In this document: positions 1 through 11,996 of the stretch, in pieces | How positions within the stretch are numbered: the stretch's first letter is position 1 | Layout: every line of letters begins with the position of its first letter | Assembly (NCBI GenBank): GCA_034687125.1 | Contig: JAQGBZ010000010.1 | Location: 62,001-126,000 of the forward strand | Source: Neelides folsomi | Taxonomy: Eukaryota; Arthropoda; Collembola; Neelipleona; Neelidae | Direction of reading: 5' to 3' | Length of the DNA: 64,000 nt | Program-made: the position numbers and the translations under genes | Notes under the pieces: model-generated | The model's database searches: none | Seen by the model: only the letters and a program-made list of their open reading frames with translations | What the model was told of the DNA's origin: nothing

Positions 1-3000
1 TTAATGTCCCATTGTATTAAGCATTTAAGTAACAGCCTTTCTTTTTTTCATATAGCGGTATTGGAAAACCGAGTGGGCATGTTTTATTACAAAAAGGCGC
101 ATGGTTTCATTCACGTTCTCCACATATTCAATCCACTGTATTTTCATATACCATGCCTGGTTAATATTGAAATGGTCAACGTTTTAAATTTTAATCCGAA
201 TACCACGAACTCTAATCCATTTTACTTATAATGGATTACTTTTGGAATATTGAACTGCATTAGGACTTGTTGAAGTCAAGTTAAAAATCACTCCTACTAA
301 TAATTGCAAATAATTTTTACAAGCATTTTATGCATATACACCATGAGCCTATTTGATGGTTTAATTCTTTCCGCGGCTGTCGATGTATCTGAATAAAATA
401 AGTTGAGTTGAGTTCATGAGTTCATCCATTTTCGCTTATTGTTAGCTTGTTGTTCATAATACATATAATATGACATGGCGTGTATCTCTTTTTAATTTCC
501 TTACCCATCTATCTTCCCAACATTGTATACACATTTATCTCCCCCATTATTACTTTTAGGCACATTTTATCTCCACTCTTCGGCATTAAAGGGGCATACC
601 ATAAGTACAAAAGACTTATTCTTTCATAATATTCAAAAGTTCTTAGCTTCCCTACACTCATTGATAAATGACATGGATAATATGTATCTATTGGATGGGG
701 TGCACACAATGCAAAGATCTGGCTGCTTAGTCTTCCCCCCAGTTCCACTGCAAAAGTGATATATTAATTCATCATATAACTTGCAATATTATGGAGATAA
801 GATGCTCTTCTGCTGTTTACATTGGGGGCAGTGCGCAAATATAGCATACTGATTACTCTCTCACATATTGAGAGTTTAAAGAGGGGCTGTGGAGTTCGTG
901 AAACTTTGGTTATCCTCTCCTGCTCCCACGAGTGTCCTCTGCTCCCCCACTCGCATTACGTGTTAGATAATAAAAGGATCGAAAGCGAAATGGAGTGAAG
1001 ATGGTGAAGAAGAGGAGTGGTGGCGGAAGTGGGGATAAAGGTGAGCAGGTTCACTACCTCCCTCGTTGCGGCACCGAAGGAGAGTCGAAGGCCAAAGGGA
1101 GTCGGCGACGGCGGGAAGGAAGGCCGCCACTCTCCACTTCCTCCTACACTTCCTACCACCCGAATGTCTAGGCCAATGCCAACAAACTCGTAACCTCGAT
1201 TTACTCCAAATTGATCACCAGTTCCTCGTTCGCACCTCAGACGACTCATTAGATACACAAACCCAATTGAGCCAAAGGACCTAGAGGACGATCAATGCAC
1301 TAAATGGGATTTATTAGTGACCATTTTGGGGATACTTCCTTAAATTCTCATTTATCATACTTATTATTCAAAAGCCTTGTGTTCTCACCAACACTTTAAC
1401 TCTTCATATTATCCACACACTACCTTTACATCCTCAAAAAATATTTGTTCTCCCTCTATGTTATTAGATGAATACATACATGTGGGCATTTCCTCTCTCC
1501 TCTACACTTCTATAGAGGACATATGATATGAGTCACTATTGCATAGAGGTAGGTTTTCTGGGTGCTATGCATGGAGTTTAGGAAGGATGGAGATCGTGTG
1601 GCTCCTTGTGATTAGTCTCCATAAAATAATGATATGGAATATGGTTAAGAGTAAAATGTAACTCCTTTCCACTCCACGTCTCTCCATGTCGTGGGAAGTG
1701 GATTAGTTGAGGTGAGAGGGAATGGGTGGGAAACTGGTGGTGGTGTGGGTCCATGTAATGATCCATGGATCCGTGGAATCTACCTCTGGTGCCCGGCGAC
1801 CTTGGGCTTCTCCCGCCAAAAAGAGACTCATACACTCTCCACATGTTGAGGACGGCGACCGAGACGAGATTCCTTCTCACGCCTCCCTCTGATCCCCAAA
1901 GAGATGTTCAAACCTCCCTCTTCAGGCTCCTTATGAGATGAGACTCCAATGAAAACAGAATCTCCACATTTCCATACGATGCATAAACCTCTCAGAGCTT
2001 ATTAGGAGGAGAATCCAATATGTTTTAGTTGTATTTGCATAGACGTAATAGAACTTGGTTCCTCAAGGAGGTTTCCTTCGCCACACATCAACATAACTAA
2101 AACATTTCCTATCTCTCCCATGAGTTCGAGTTTGTGTGAGGGGGACAGGGGCTTTCTTGCGGTGTGATCATAAATTCTTTATAATGTTAATAATGTATAA
2201 AGAACGATCGTAGAACAAGAAATAACAGGAAGATGTTTCCTCTCGAACAAGCGATTTCCCGCCATCCTCTCCTTCTTCACTCAAAAAAAGATTAATATAT
2301 TGATGGAATCATCGTAAATGCCTTGAGTTTGAAGCTATACCTAATATAGGTTATAGGTGCTTATAATTGTTTATGTATGAAGAATGTAGCATGGAAGTCT
2401 TATATACATAAAACATAATATTATTTACATACCTCCTTCTCTCCATTATTGTTCACAACAATGTGGAGGTTTGGAATAGTTGAGGAGGGAATTTGTTATG
2501 CAATGGGATCATAGTCAGACGATGAGTTGAGGAAAATTAAATATTATTGTTGATGCTCGGGTTTCGCCTTCTTCACAATATCATCCCTTTTCGCATCATT
2601 ATAAGGGACTAGGAAAAGAATGCATTGAAAATAGTTTTGTCTTCTTAAGATCCAAAGTTCCTCTCACCTTTTTCATTCCTCCTTGGTGGAAGTGTTGGGG
2701 CGTAAGGGCGTTGAAAAGAACTCGAGGCATTGAGCCGCTCGCATTGTGGAGCCCAAGAGGAATGAAGGCATTTCGACAGCCCTTACCTATTAACTTCCAA
2801 ACACACAGCCTTACATGAGCCCCATTACATTTCATTAAAACCCCATATCATGCATGCATAAATTGTAGGTGGAAGACGTGGAAAGCAGAGAATACTCACT
2901 TACTATCTTATAACTAAATTGAATACTGCATAGAATAAGAAAGAATAAAATAGCAAGTGAAAAATGTTTGAGGGCAAACGGAGCGGAAAGATTGAAAAAG

Positions 3001-3055
3001 TCAATTGAAGGGCGGAGAGGTCAGCAGGGAGTCAAACGACTTATTTTGTTTTCAG
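1..3055. other. Region upstream of SoxC, no firm gene
   Basis: I see no convincing coding exon here. Reading frames of up to about 100 codons occur on both strands, but they overlap each other, lack matching splice sites and have no recognisable domain. The part from about 880 to 1290 and parts of 1700-2300 are richer in G+C than the flanks and could hold the promoter and 5' leader of the downstream SoxC gene. The SoxC HMG exon needs an upstream coding exon, which must lie here or before the window. Confidence 0.5.
1001..1048 (+). other. Candidate first coding exon of SoxC (weak)
   Basis: An ATG at 1001 opens a short Lys/Gly/Ser-rich frame. Using the GT at 1049 as donor gives 16 codons ending in phase 0, which is what the SoxC acceptor at 3055 needs. 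A better-looking donor 8 bases upstream (AAAG|GTGAGC, 1040/1041) would end in phase 1 and would not fit. A short basic N-terminus before the HMG box is compatible with the family, but nothing else supports this exon. Confidence 0.15.
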
Positions 3056-5216
3056 ACCAAGAAACACCCGCCAAACCACATCAAGCGACCCATGAACGCT
3101 TTCATGGTTTGGAGTCAAATAGAGCGAAGGAAGATTTGTGAGCGGAGTCCTGATATTCACAATGCTGAGATTTCCAAGCGTCTTGGACGACAGTGGAAGC
3201 TCCTCTCAGAGGCCGAGAGGAAGCCGTACATCGACGAGGCAGAGAGACTTCGAGTTCTCCATTCTCAAGAATACCCAGATTACAAGTATCGTCCGAAGAA
3301 GCGGGGGAAGGCTGACACATCTCCTGCTCCGCCACCGAAGCGAGCTAAGAAAGAGGATAGTCCGAAGAAACGCCGACTTCGCAAACCCGCTTGTCAGTCT
3401 CCTGGCATTTCTTCTACATTTGAAACTCCGAAGAAAACTCTTGCAAACTTATTCTCAGACAAGGCGAGCATTTCTTCTCCAGGATCCCCACCATGCAACC
3501 GAATTCATATTGTGACTTCAAGGTTAGTATTCAATTTATGTATTATGTACAAAAGAGACTTTTCCTTACTTTGGGGGATATTTTAATTTTTTCCCTTCCA
3601 CACAAGAGCTATTTATCATTTTTTGCCATTCTTGGTATAAAAGTAAAAGGTTTAGCCGGATTTGTATTGTTGGGTGTTGTAGTTTGAAGGATATTCAGGG
3701 AAGACTGATGGTTTACAATATATTGTATTATTATTATTGTAGCATTCGAACTCCTCCTAAAAACCTGAATCAGTTCAAAAGGATTACAATTGATCGGAAG
3801 TTTAAGGAGAGTCTTAAGGGGTCGATCACTCCGATTACTCCTCCACTTCCTGTGCCTGAGTCGCCATCCTCACTCGGCCCTGACTCACCCGAATCTGCTT
3901 CAATGTATGAAGAAGAATCTGCTCTTCAGCAACCTCGAGTCTCGTCAACTTCTTCGTCTCAGTCGTCTCGAAGGAGTCTCAAAGCTGGTAAATTGACCTT
4001 TGCATTCCTCCATTCCTCCTTTAGACATTCATTAATAAGCATATACAACTCTTTAATTTATCATTATTTTCATTATGTTGGTTAGAACTTTCATCAACTT
4101 AGTACATTCACATTATTTATTAACGGTGCAGTAAATAAAAATGTAGTCTGGTGGTGATTTGTTTGTTTAAGGAATAGAATTAATGATTATTTTTTTTAGT
4201 ATTATTAAATAAGATTAATTTAGGAATCGACAATCAACACTGACGTTAAAGTTTACTTAAGTTTAGATTAGTGTTGCTCAATAGTGCAAGGCATAATTAC
4301 GCATTTGGTTAGCCGGTGTATCCAACGTTTATTGAATATGGAGCTTAGAGAGAAGTAGCAAGGAACTTTTAACAACGAGTCATGTGAATAAATGCAATAA
4401 ACTCTTAGGTCTATGGTTTGAAATGGTTTTCAACTCCCAGTTTAATAGTTAAGAATATATAGATTAGATTAACTTGTTAACTTTGTAGCAGTGGAGTTCG
4501 TTGATAACCGTGTGATAGGTGTCTGCGTTTGTATATTTAAATCCTCATTTCTTCCTCCACCGATCGAGTAAACGTGAATCATCGCACGGTTAAACAACCC
4601 TGCAATTTTTTTATAATAAAAATATTACTCATCCTGGGTTCCTGTTGTACTTTATATTATTGTTAGCATTATAAATATTGGCACTAGAGTATTTGATTAA
4701 TCATCAAAATTCGTCATAAACAGGTAAACATACATTTTGGGTTCATTTGGATAAAATGGGAAATTAGAGGTATTTGGTTTTGATAAGTAGGAAGGGAGAA
4801 TTGTAATTACAATTAGAGCTAAGTGATTGAATAAGATTTGAGGTTGAAACGAGAAACATCTTTTAGTACTCGAAGCGATTCCTGGGACCGGTGGAGAGAT
4901 GTTGGGCGATGAGAAGCCTGAGGTCCTTCATATCAAGGATGATGATATTCTCAACCTCCCGGATCCTAGAGGAGTAAAAGAGGAGCCGATGGAGATTGAA
5001 GAACTTTTCGCTTCTCTCCCTGACCATGAGAATGTTCTGAGTGAGCTGGACGCGTTGGAGGAGCTTCTCCGGATCCCTCCAGAGTTTAAAATAGAGGCTG
5101 CTCTGCCGGGGCCGACTACTACCATTGACCTCGACGACCCTGTTGACTCTTGGGACACCGACGGTTGGGACAATCCCCTTTCGACGGTCACCCTCGACTT
5201 CAACTTCTCGAAGTAA
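3056..5216 (+). CDS. SoxC: SoxC-group HMG-box transcription factor (5' incomplete)
   Basis: This is a sequence-specific nuclear transcription factor of the SoxC group (vertebrate Sox4/11/12). Three exons join in phase: 3056-3522, 3743-3987 and 4867-5216, giving 353 codons from the splice acceptor (TTTTGTTTTCAG, 3055) to TAA. The HMG box starts about seven residues in. It carries [17 protein letters not shown], then [14 protein letters not shown] and ends PDYKYRPKK, the SoxC signature. A Lys/Arg-rich stretch follows, then a Ser/Pro-rich linker. The last exon is acidic with Leu/Glu-rich segments, as expected of a transactivation domain, and contains a VKEE sumoylation-type motif. A stop lies in frame at 2993 with no ATG before the HMG box, so the start codon must be in an upstream exon. 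The group assignment is firm; the N-terminus is missing. Confidence 0.9.
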
Positions 5217-5822
5217 GAGTCAGAGAGTGGAGCCAAACCTACGCTTAAACACATACACCTGTCAACAGTTACGCTTCAATTCCCCTACACCCATATTCAA
5301 AAAAAGTCTCATAGTGAGTAGAGTGGTACGTGTTACGATACAGATATTTTTAGTTAAGTTCAGAGCGCTGTTCGTTGGAGAGCTAATTTTTAAAACAAAT
5401 GTCTCATTCTGTCGCTGAATGAAATAAGGGACCAAATGGAGAAAAATCCATTTTTAAAAATTTTACTTCACTTTTTGTGAGTTCGAGTTCGATTTTTGTA
5501 TGATATTTACATTCACATTACTTACCTCTTAATGTCTCTTTTATAAATATATGATAAATACATTATAAATGTTATAAAATATAAGAAAATACGGATTTGT
5601 TTTTCCGTAAATTGAATGTTTTTGTAAAATGTTTGTTAGTTCTAAGGTTTTTTTCATTATTTTTAAACTCTTGTGTATTGTACACACTTAAATTCCCCGA
5701 GTAGTTAAGTTAATTTTGCTCTCAAGTATCGTTTGAGGAAATGAGTCGCTTAAAACTGTTTTTGGCTACCGACTGATGTGCAAAGGGTGAAGCGAAGGCG
5801 AGCTCCAAAAGTTCCCTTATAC

Positions 5823-5828
5823 AATAAA
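5823..5828 (+). promoter_or_regulatory. Candidate polyadenylation signal of SoxC
   Basis: AATAAA lies about 610 bases after the SoxC stop codon, and another lies near 5932. Either would give an ordinary 3' UTR. Which is used cannot be told from sequence. Confidence 0.3.
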
Positions 5829-7949
5829 GATGATGCTAAAATGTAAAAGTAATTTCATACACATACGAGTAGTATTGACTTGAGAGCTGAGGGGGGGAGA
5901 AGGAAGCATAAAATATGTTTCCTGTGATCGAATAAAAATACATTCTACAAATATGTGTGTAAATGAACTGTGTACTAATCTAGAAAAATGTATAAGGTCT
6001 ATGTAAAGGTAAAATTAAGTTTTTGTTAATCATAAGATAAGAGCCAAAAGGAGTCTTTGAACGATAAAAAAATCGATGTAATTGCTCGGGTTAATTTAGG
6101 ATTGAGTACAAGAAGTTTTTGTGTTTTATATGTATGTGGAATGTGTATGTAAGTACAGAATAGTTAATTGTTAATTGTATTATTACTAATTTGTGAGCAT
6201 TAGTTAGGACATTTAAGATAATCGTAGAGTCACTCTACGGGCGAATCGCAAAAATTGCTTTCGATTGATTTCATGTGTAGAATTGCACTATATAATATTT
6301 TAGCTCTTAGTTTTGTTTTATAAATATAAGGATTTAAGATTAGGGTTTGCGGGTCGGCAGTCGCCGTCCGTCGAGTGACATAATGCATTTAACAAGGCGG
6401 AGTGAACACCTTATTTATTTGAGGTCTTAAAGGGCTCTCCGCTCTTGTGTACATACAGGCTCCATATCTTAATTTTTAAAATTTCCCTAGTGTTAGAAAT
6501 TTTTGAGTAGATGAGTTAAAATATTTAGGTAGGTACAGTGCATGAATAATAAATAGTTGGTAATGAGGCCTTCGTCTTCGTTCGTCTTCATTGGACACGG
6601 TGCTCCATTCGGAACCTCTTGACGACACCTGTACTTAATTACATTGCTATTGATTTCTAAGTCACAATCCACGCCTATTACAACACACCTGTACACCTCA
6701 GGAAAACAGAATACAATAAAATAGGGTTCTTTGTGAATATGTTTTGAGCATATTTATTATTATGAGGAGAGAATCTCTTTGTCTCCTTTTATTATCAATT
6801 TCGCCCAAATTACACTTTTTGTCAATGTTTTAAACTTTTATTAATTTTAAATGCGAACCCGCTGGTTTGAACCTTATTAAATTAGATGATTTTATTCTAC
6901 TTTAATAATTAGATTTCTCTCATTGATGTCATTTTCGTTCCTTGTTGAACTTTTATAGATACAAATGAAGAGTTGAAGAAATTTTATTGAGAGTTTATTT
7001 TAAAATTTTATTTATCAAAGTATTGATACTCTATTTTAAATTCTACATTTAGGAAGTGAGTTGTTATCCTATTTATCAAGAAAATAGAAAACTGAATAAA
7101 TAAATATATTTAAATATGATGATACCTTACTACCGAATACTGATAGCCTGATAGCTTATACATTTAGGTCTAAAGTAATATACATACAACACTTCCAAGC
7201 ATGAACATTAATTTGATAACTATAAATACAGAATAGAATAAATGTAAAATACATTTAAGAGAGTCGGTTTACGTTTATTAGTGCTAAAGTCTAGATTATA
7301 AACTATGGATTGTTAGTTCGTAGTGTTGTTAAATAGAATAAAGTGCCGTTTTCATATATGTTGTATTGAAAAAACAAATTACAAAAATATAGTTATTTTA
7401 ATGTATGAATGGAAGTTGGTTCGAGTTGAGTTGAAATTCAGAGGATGTGTCTCGGTGTAATTATAAGATTCAAAAGGTAAAAATAAATGATGAAAAAAAC
7501 GAGTCTGTAAGAGAGGAAAAAACAAAATGAGTATTACACTTAATAATTTTTATCTAGATATACATGCTACATACATGAATGTGGTAATCCTTGATGTAAG
7601 AGATAAAGTAAGGTATTAAGCATATATATTTATGTATGAACTTATATGAAAATGCCTTCACAATTAAAGTTTCTACTTGAAGTCTTGTCCTAATCGCTTG
7701 TATAAGACAACTCAGGTAGACTTACTCCAACATCCCTGCAATTAGAAAATAAAGTTTCTACTCGTCGTTTTATTGCAGTTTCTCCTGTCTGGGTTTTAGT
7801 CTACCTCGTTTTAAATTCATAACTTCCATTGTTGGCTCGATCGTAAAGTTTGTTTTGAAGGAGAGAAGATGGGTTTGTTGTTTTGTTTGTCTACTGGGCA
7901 AATGTAGGTTCATTCTCAAAGGTTTAAAAAACATTGGTGGGGATGATGA

Positions 7950-10400
7950 TGATCAGGATCGTAATAATTTTTAAGAATAGGAATAGAAGGACTTCCAGGA
8001 TGTTTTTCCTTTCAAACTCCCATTTGCCAATCTCATTAAACTCTTGGTACACATCCCCTCCATCCTCATTTCATCATGTAGGGAGATACCGTGAATAGAG
8101 TTTTTGGTCCTTGAGACTCCCTTTACGATCCGCCCTAACTGTGTGACCCGAAAAAACACGAGGGTGAGCGAGAGAGCGAGGTAGTCGGCGGGGTGAGAAG
8201 AGGAACTGTACATCCTTTATACTTACCCTCATTAGGATGAGCAGGGGATTAACAGAAGAGTGACAATAGCGAATAGTCCACCTTCCGGAGAGGGAAGGTA
8301 GGGACGCGAAGGGCTCAAGGGCCTAAGAAGGATTCCGTCCCTCCCATCTGGGGTCCAAATGAGCCACATTCTTCCCCACACCCCTCCTTCACACTTCACT
8401 TACGAACACGGACCCTCCTAAGGTATCTTCCCCCTATATCTCCCCATCTACAATCCATGTATCTGATGGCATATGGTCCGTTTTCCCACGTATTCCCAGA
8501 TGTAATGGCTTCAAGTATAGGTCTAATGTCCAGCACAACCTACGTGTACATTTATAATGTATGGAGGTATTTGTCTTGTTAGGGTCCGTGGAATGTTCTT
8601 CCAACTCATACCATATGTGGATAGGAAAGGGCTTGTTCATGAGATATGTAAACATGTTTGGAGGGTCGTCCCTTGAAGGTGGTTATATAGGAAAGATATG
8701 CTTGTGACCATCGCCGCCCTTTACATAGATGGATGTGTAGGGCCTTAAATTGAAATGGTAGGGAGCCTTTAGAACAAGGCTTCCCCTTTTGGAGAGTTAA
8801 AGGGTCCCCATATAAGAGAAAAAGGTTCCATGTGGCTTTAACTAGGAATTCCCTATCCCTTCAAACCTTAAATGTCTACCTATCGAATATCCTTTGGTTT
8901 ATAGAGCAGTAGCAGGAGTCCGGAGCTCTCCAATTTCTGAAGTTAAAGGCACCCCTGAACCCCATTCGAGAGTTAAAAGGCTCTCATTCACTCGCTCCCT
9001 AAACTATTGAAACCTGATTGAGCTCCGACATACGGCTCAAAGACCCTGCAAAACTTCCAGGGCTCATAGAACTCGATTAGCGTTCAAGCCTCGGTTCCAT
9101 TGATGATAGAAAGCTGACAATGGATTGGAAATCCTATTATTATTATTATTATTATATTGAGAATCGCAGCAGCCCCACGTCAGTCCCAGCTCGGTCCCCA
9201 AACTCCCAAATTAATCAATTCATTTCCAGAGCCCTGGAAAGTTTTAATGAGAAATCTCATGTAGTCATAAGCGGGTTGCGAGGAGTGGTCATAAATTTTG
9301 GAGCTGAAGGCGAAGGATGTAACAGGAAATTACATAGACTCGAATGTAATGGCTGGCCCCATCTGTCACGATGAAGAGAGCGGTTTAAGAAAGCCGACTT
9401 CCGCTGCCGAGACGCAAAACTCCAGCGACCCACTTCTCACGGGTCGACGAAGAAGGCAGGGAAGATCCCCTTGGTCGGCTCGCATTTCTCGCATTTCTTC
9501 CCTTAATTGTAAACAAGTGGTGGACGCTGATTGAATGGGGTGGAATGGGGACGACTCCTTCATTCATGGGCCATGGACGCTCCACTGGGCCTCAGAAGGC
9601 CAAGGACTCGCCCAGCGGCTCCTCACCAGCAAAAAAGAAGAGAGAGGTTAGGTTCGTTCCCTATTCTCTCCAACTTCTCACGACTCCCCACAAAAAGTGG
9701 ATGTTACTGTGAAGGATCCAAATCTCTCCAGGTCTCCTCCTACCTAAATGCATGCACATGGACGTGGTGATCATACTTATTCACTCTCAGGCTCTCCAGC
9801 CAACCAACTCACGTCCGACAATGCCTATACACACTAACTAACTCAAAATTACTTCTTCAGGGCGTCTATATAACAACTCTCCAGACAAACCACAATGTGC
9901 ATATGCTTACTGCATTGATGAGTTGGCATTCTCTGTGATTAATTCTTGGATTGAAGGGAGGATCGCGGCAGAGTGACGCTGGGAGCTGTATGGCATATAA
10001 TATATAAATCGCTGCTGGAAAAGACGACTCTTACCAAATGTATGTCTTTTCCTCTCCGTATATTTCATGATTCATGTGGGGGATTGGGCAAGGAGTGTTG
10101 AAAGGAGTGAGTATATGTCCATTGTTGAGGATATGTGTTCGGGAGAATAAGGGTCCCTGGTGAGCCTTCTTTTTCCAACGGTGTTTGGGGTGGACGAAGG
10201 AAGAGGGTTGAAGGCTGGGGCTTTTTTACGTAACCTGCTCCTGCTCCCTGCCTCGTCCGCTCTTGTTGGAGAGAGGGACTCTAATTACGAAGAACTCCAC
10301 CATCACCTCATTCCCCATCCTTCTAACAATGGAGACTCCACAGAGTGAATTCGAGCTTTAGAATCCTCGTAAACTGCAAGATGGAGAGTCAAGATATGAA
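7950..10400. other. GC-richer non-coding block
   Basis: This block is visibly richer in G+C than the AT-rich DNA on either side and contains long C/T- and A/G-rich runs. A TATA-like element, ATATAATATATAAAT, lies near 9996-10010. No reading frame has convincing protein character. It could be a promoter, an enhancer cluster, a long non-coding RNA or an old repeat; sequence alone does not decide. Confidence 0.3.
9135..9156. repeat. (TAT)n microsatellite
   Basis: About seven perfect TAT units in a row. The run of tyrosine codons in one frame is a consequence of this repeat. Confidence 0.9.
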
Positions 10401-11541
10401 AGTCCCGAGAGGAGAACACGAGAGAGGCCTTGAATTTATTTTGATCTCATTATTACCATTACGCGGTCCGATGAGCACTCCTTTTTATATCAAATATTTT
10501 TATAGTTATAATGAATATCCTTTTAACATTTTCTTTTTATAATTATTATCCGAACTGTGTATGGAACCCCTAATGTTCCTCTTTGCTCAATTCCTCATTT
10601 CGCCTAAAAAAACTGTGACTTGCTTGTGATTGAGAGGGAGAAGGGGAGGATTGGAGGAGAATTTTCATCGAGAATGATCTTTACTTGGGCAAATTCATTG
10701 CCATCATTGCCATTATATTTCCTATAAAAAAGACGCATGCAAATTGAGGTGGAGTTAATAAACAATGCCTAGTTTGGTTATGATTGCAAATTATTATATA
10801 AAATGGGTTGACCTTACAATTTTTATCTTATTGTTAATTTCAGAGTTGATACAAAAATCGAACACGTTTTATATCTTACAAAATAATAATAAATGCCTTT
10901 ATCTGAGTTATCTGTATATTTTAATATACCTATACCTAGTTAGTTAAAGTTAAATAATAGTTACTTTATTTGACTTTTAACCAGTTTACAGAAGAAAAAA
11001 TAAATAAATACACAAAACTTTTGTATTTGTTTAGGATAAAAATAATAATACGGTAGCCCTTCCTTTCCCAAATACATTCTTTTATAACGAATTTAGGCAC
11101 ACATAGCCATGATAGAACATGTTATACCATTGGAAAAAATCCCAATTATAAATTATGATTTCATTTAATGAACAGTCTTCAACGACTGACAAATTGGAAA
11201 GGTAAGGCAATAAAATAAAAAGGCATAGCTAAAGGAATGTTAAAATGGCTATGGTGAACTTGATAGAAAAAGTTCATGAGACAAGAAGGAAATGGAAAGT
11301 TAGGATTTGACTAAATCTTGCAGAGGAATAAGAACAATATTCCCAATATTAAGCCCTTATATCTCCAATGCTTGCTAACGATGAATAGCATAAAAAATAT
11401 TGCCTTTAGGCCAATTACAACTGGATCATCAACAAATTGCAAAGTTGGTAACGTTGGTTGAAGATAACTTGCTCCTTACGCTCTGATTCTCGCTCTACAA
11501 CTCAGTTGATGTAGGATTTTGGGAAGGGATTTTCACAACGA

Positions 11542-11613
11542 GCCGTGATCGTCTAGTGGTTAGGACATTGCGTTGTGGCCGCAATAACCCAGGTTCGACT
11601 CCTGGTCACGGCA
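11542..11613 (+). tRNA. tRNA-His(GTG)
   Basis: A complete 72-base cloverleaf can be drawn. The acceptor stem is GCCGTGA paired with TCACGGC. The anticodon arm is TTGCG, loop TTGTGGC with anticodon GTG, then CGCAA. The T arm is CCAGG, TTCGACT, CCTGG, and the discriminator base is A. The internal B box GGTTCGACTCC is perfect. There is no intron and no encoded CCA, as expected for a eukaryotic nuclear tRNA gene. The G at position -1 needed by tRNA-His is not encoded (base 11541 is A) and would be added after transcription. Confidence 0.97.
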
Positions 11614-11618
11614 CGAAA

Positions 11619-11624
11619 TTTTTT
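11619..11624 (+). terminator. RNA polymerase III terminator of tRNA-His
   Basis: Six T residues begin five bases after the discriminator base. A second T run follows at once. This is the usual Pol III stop signal. Confidence 0.85.
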
Positions 11625-11986
11625 GCTTTTTTCAACCTTCTTTTTATTTAAATATCGTTTAGACATTTAAATTATAATTTTAATTCATTTTCTGCTAATT
11701 TACATTTATTTTGCAATCATTTTCATAAAAAGGTCTCATTCTCTCATTGTTGAGGTCGAATTGTGCATAGTGGATGGGTGAAAGAAGACAAGTAATAATT
11801 TTCATGTCAGCTTTTAACTTGGCCTTTAAATGCATCGTACAAAATGATTATTAAAGGATCATATTTCACCATATGATTATGCAAATTAAAATACGTTCAT
11901 CTAATTCTCACATTTATTAACATGAAAGGAGGAAAAAATGGTAAAAAATTTAAATGTAAATAAAAAGATGATACATGATAGTTACA
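11625..11986. other. Short intergenic gap
   Basis: AT-rich DNA between the tRNA and the 3' end of the leucyl-tRNA synthetase gene. Nothing recognised beyond the polyadenylation signal at its right edge. Confidence 0.6.
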
Positions 11987-11996
11987 TTTATTTATT
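11987..11996 (-). promoter_or_regulatory. Polyadenylation signals overlapping the LARS2 stop codon
   Basis: On the minus strand the coding region ends AAT AAA TAA ATG, so two overlapping AATAAA hexamers cover the last sense codons and the TAA stop (11990-11988). The transcript would have only a very short 3' UTR if this signal is used. Confidence 0.5.

Larger units (their letters stand above)
5829..11541. other. Intergenic region between SoxC and tRNA-His
   Basis: No gene is supported. From 5.8 to 7.9 kb and from 10.5 to 11.5 kb the DNA is AT-rich and featureless. The middle part, treated separately, is richer in G+C. Open frames of 60-85 codons occur but overlap on both strands, lack paired splice sites and contain no recognisable domain. 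Confidence 0.6.

Noticed and set aside
9120-9374. 84-codon frame with a tyrosine run
   Set aside because: The run comes from the (TAT)n microsatellite and the rest shows no protein character.
10160-10348. 62-codon frame in the GC-richer block
   Set aside because: It begins at GTG in a context resembling a donor site, with no homology or exon partner.
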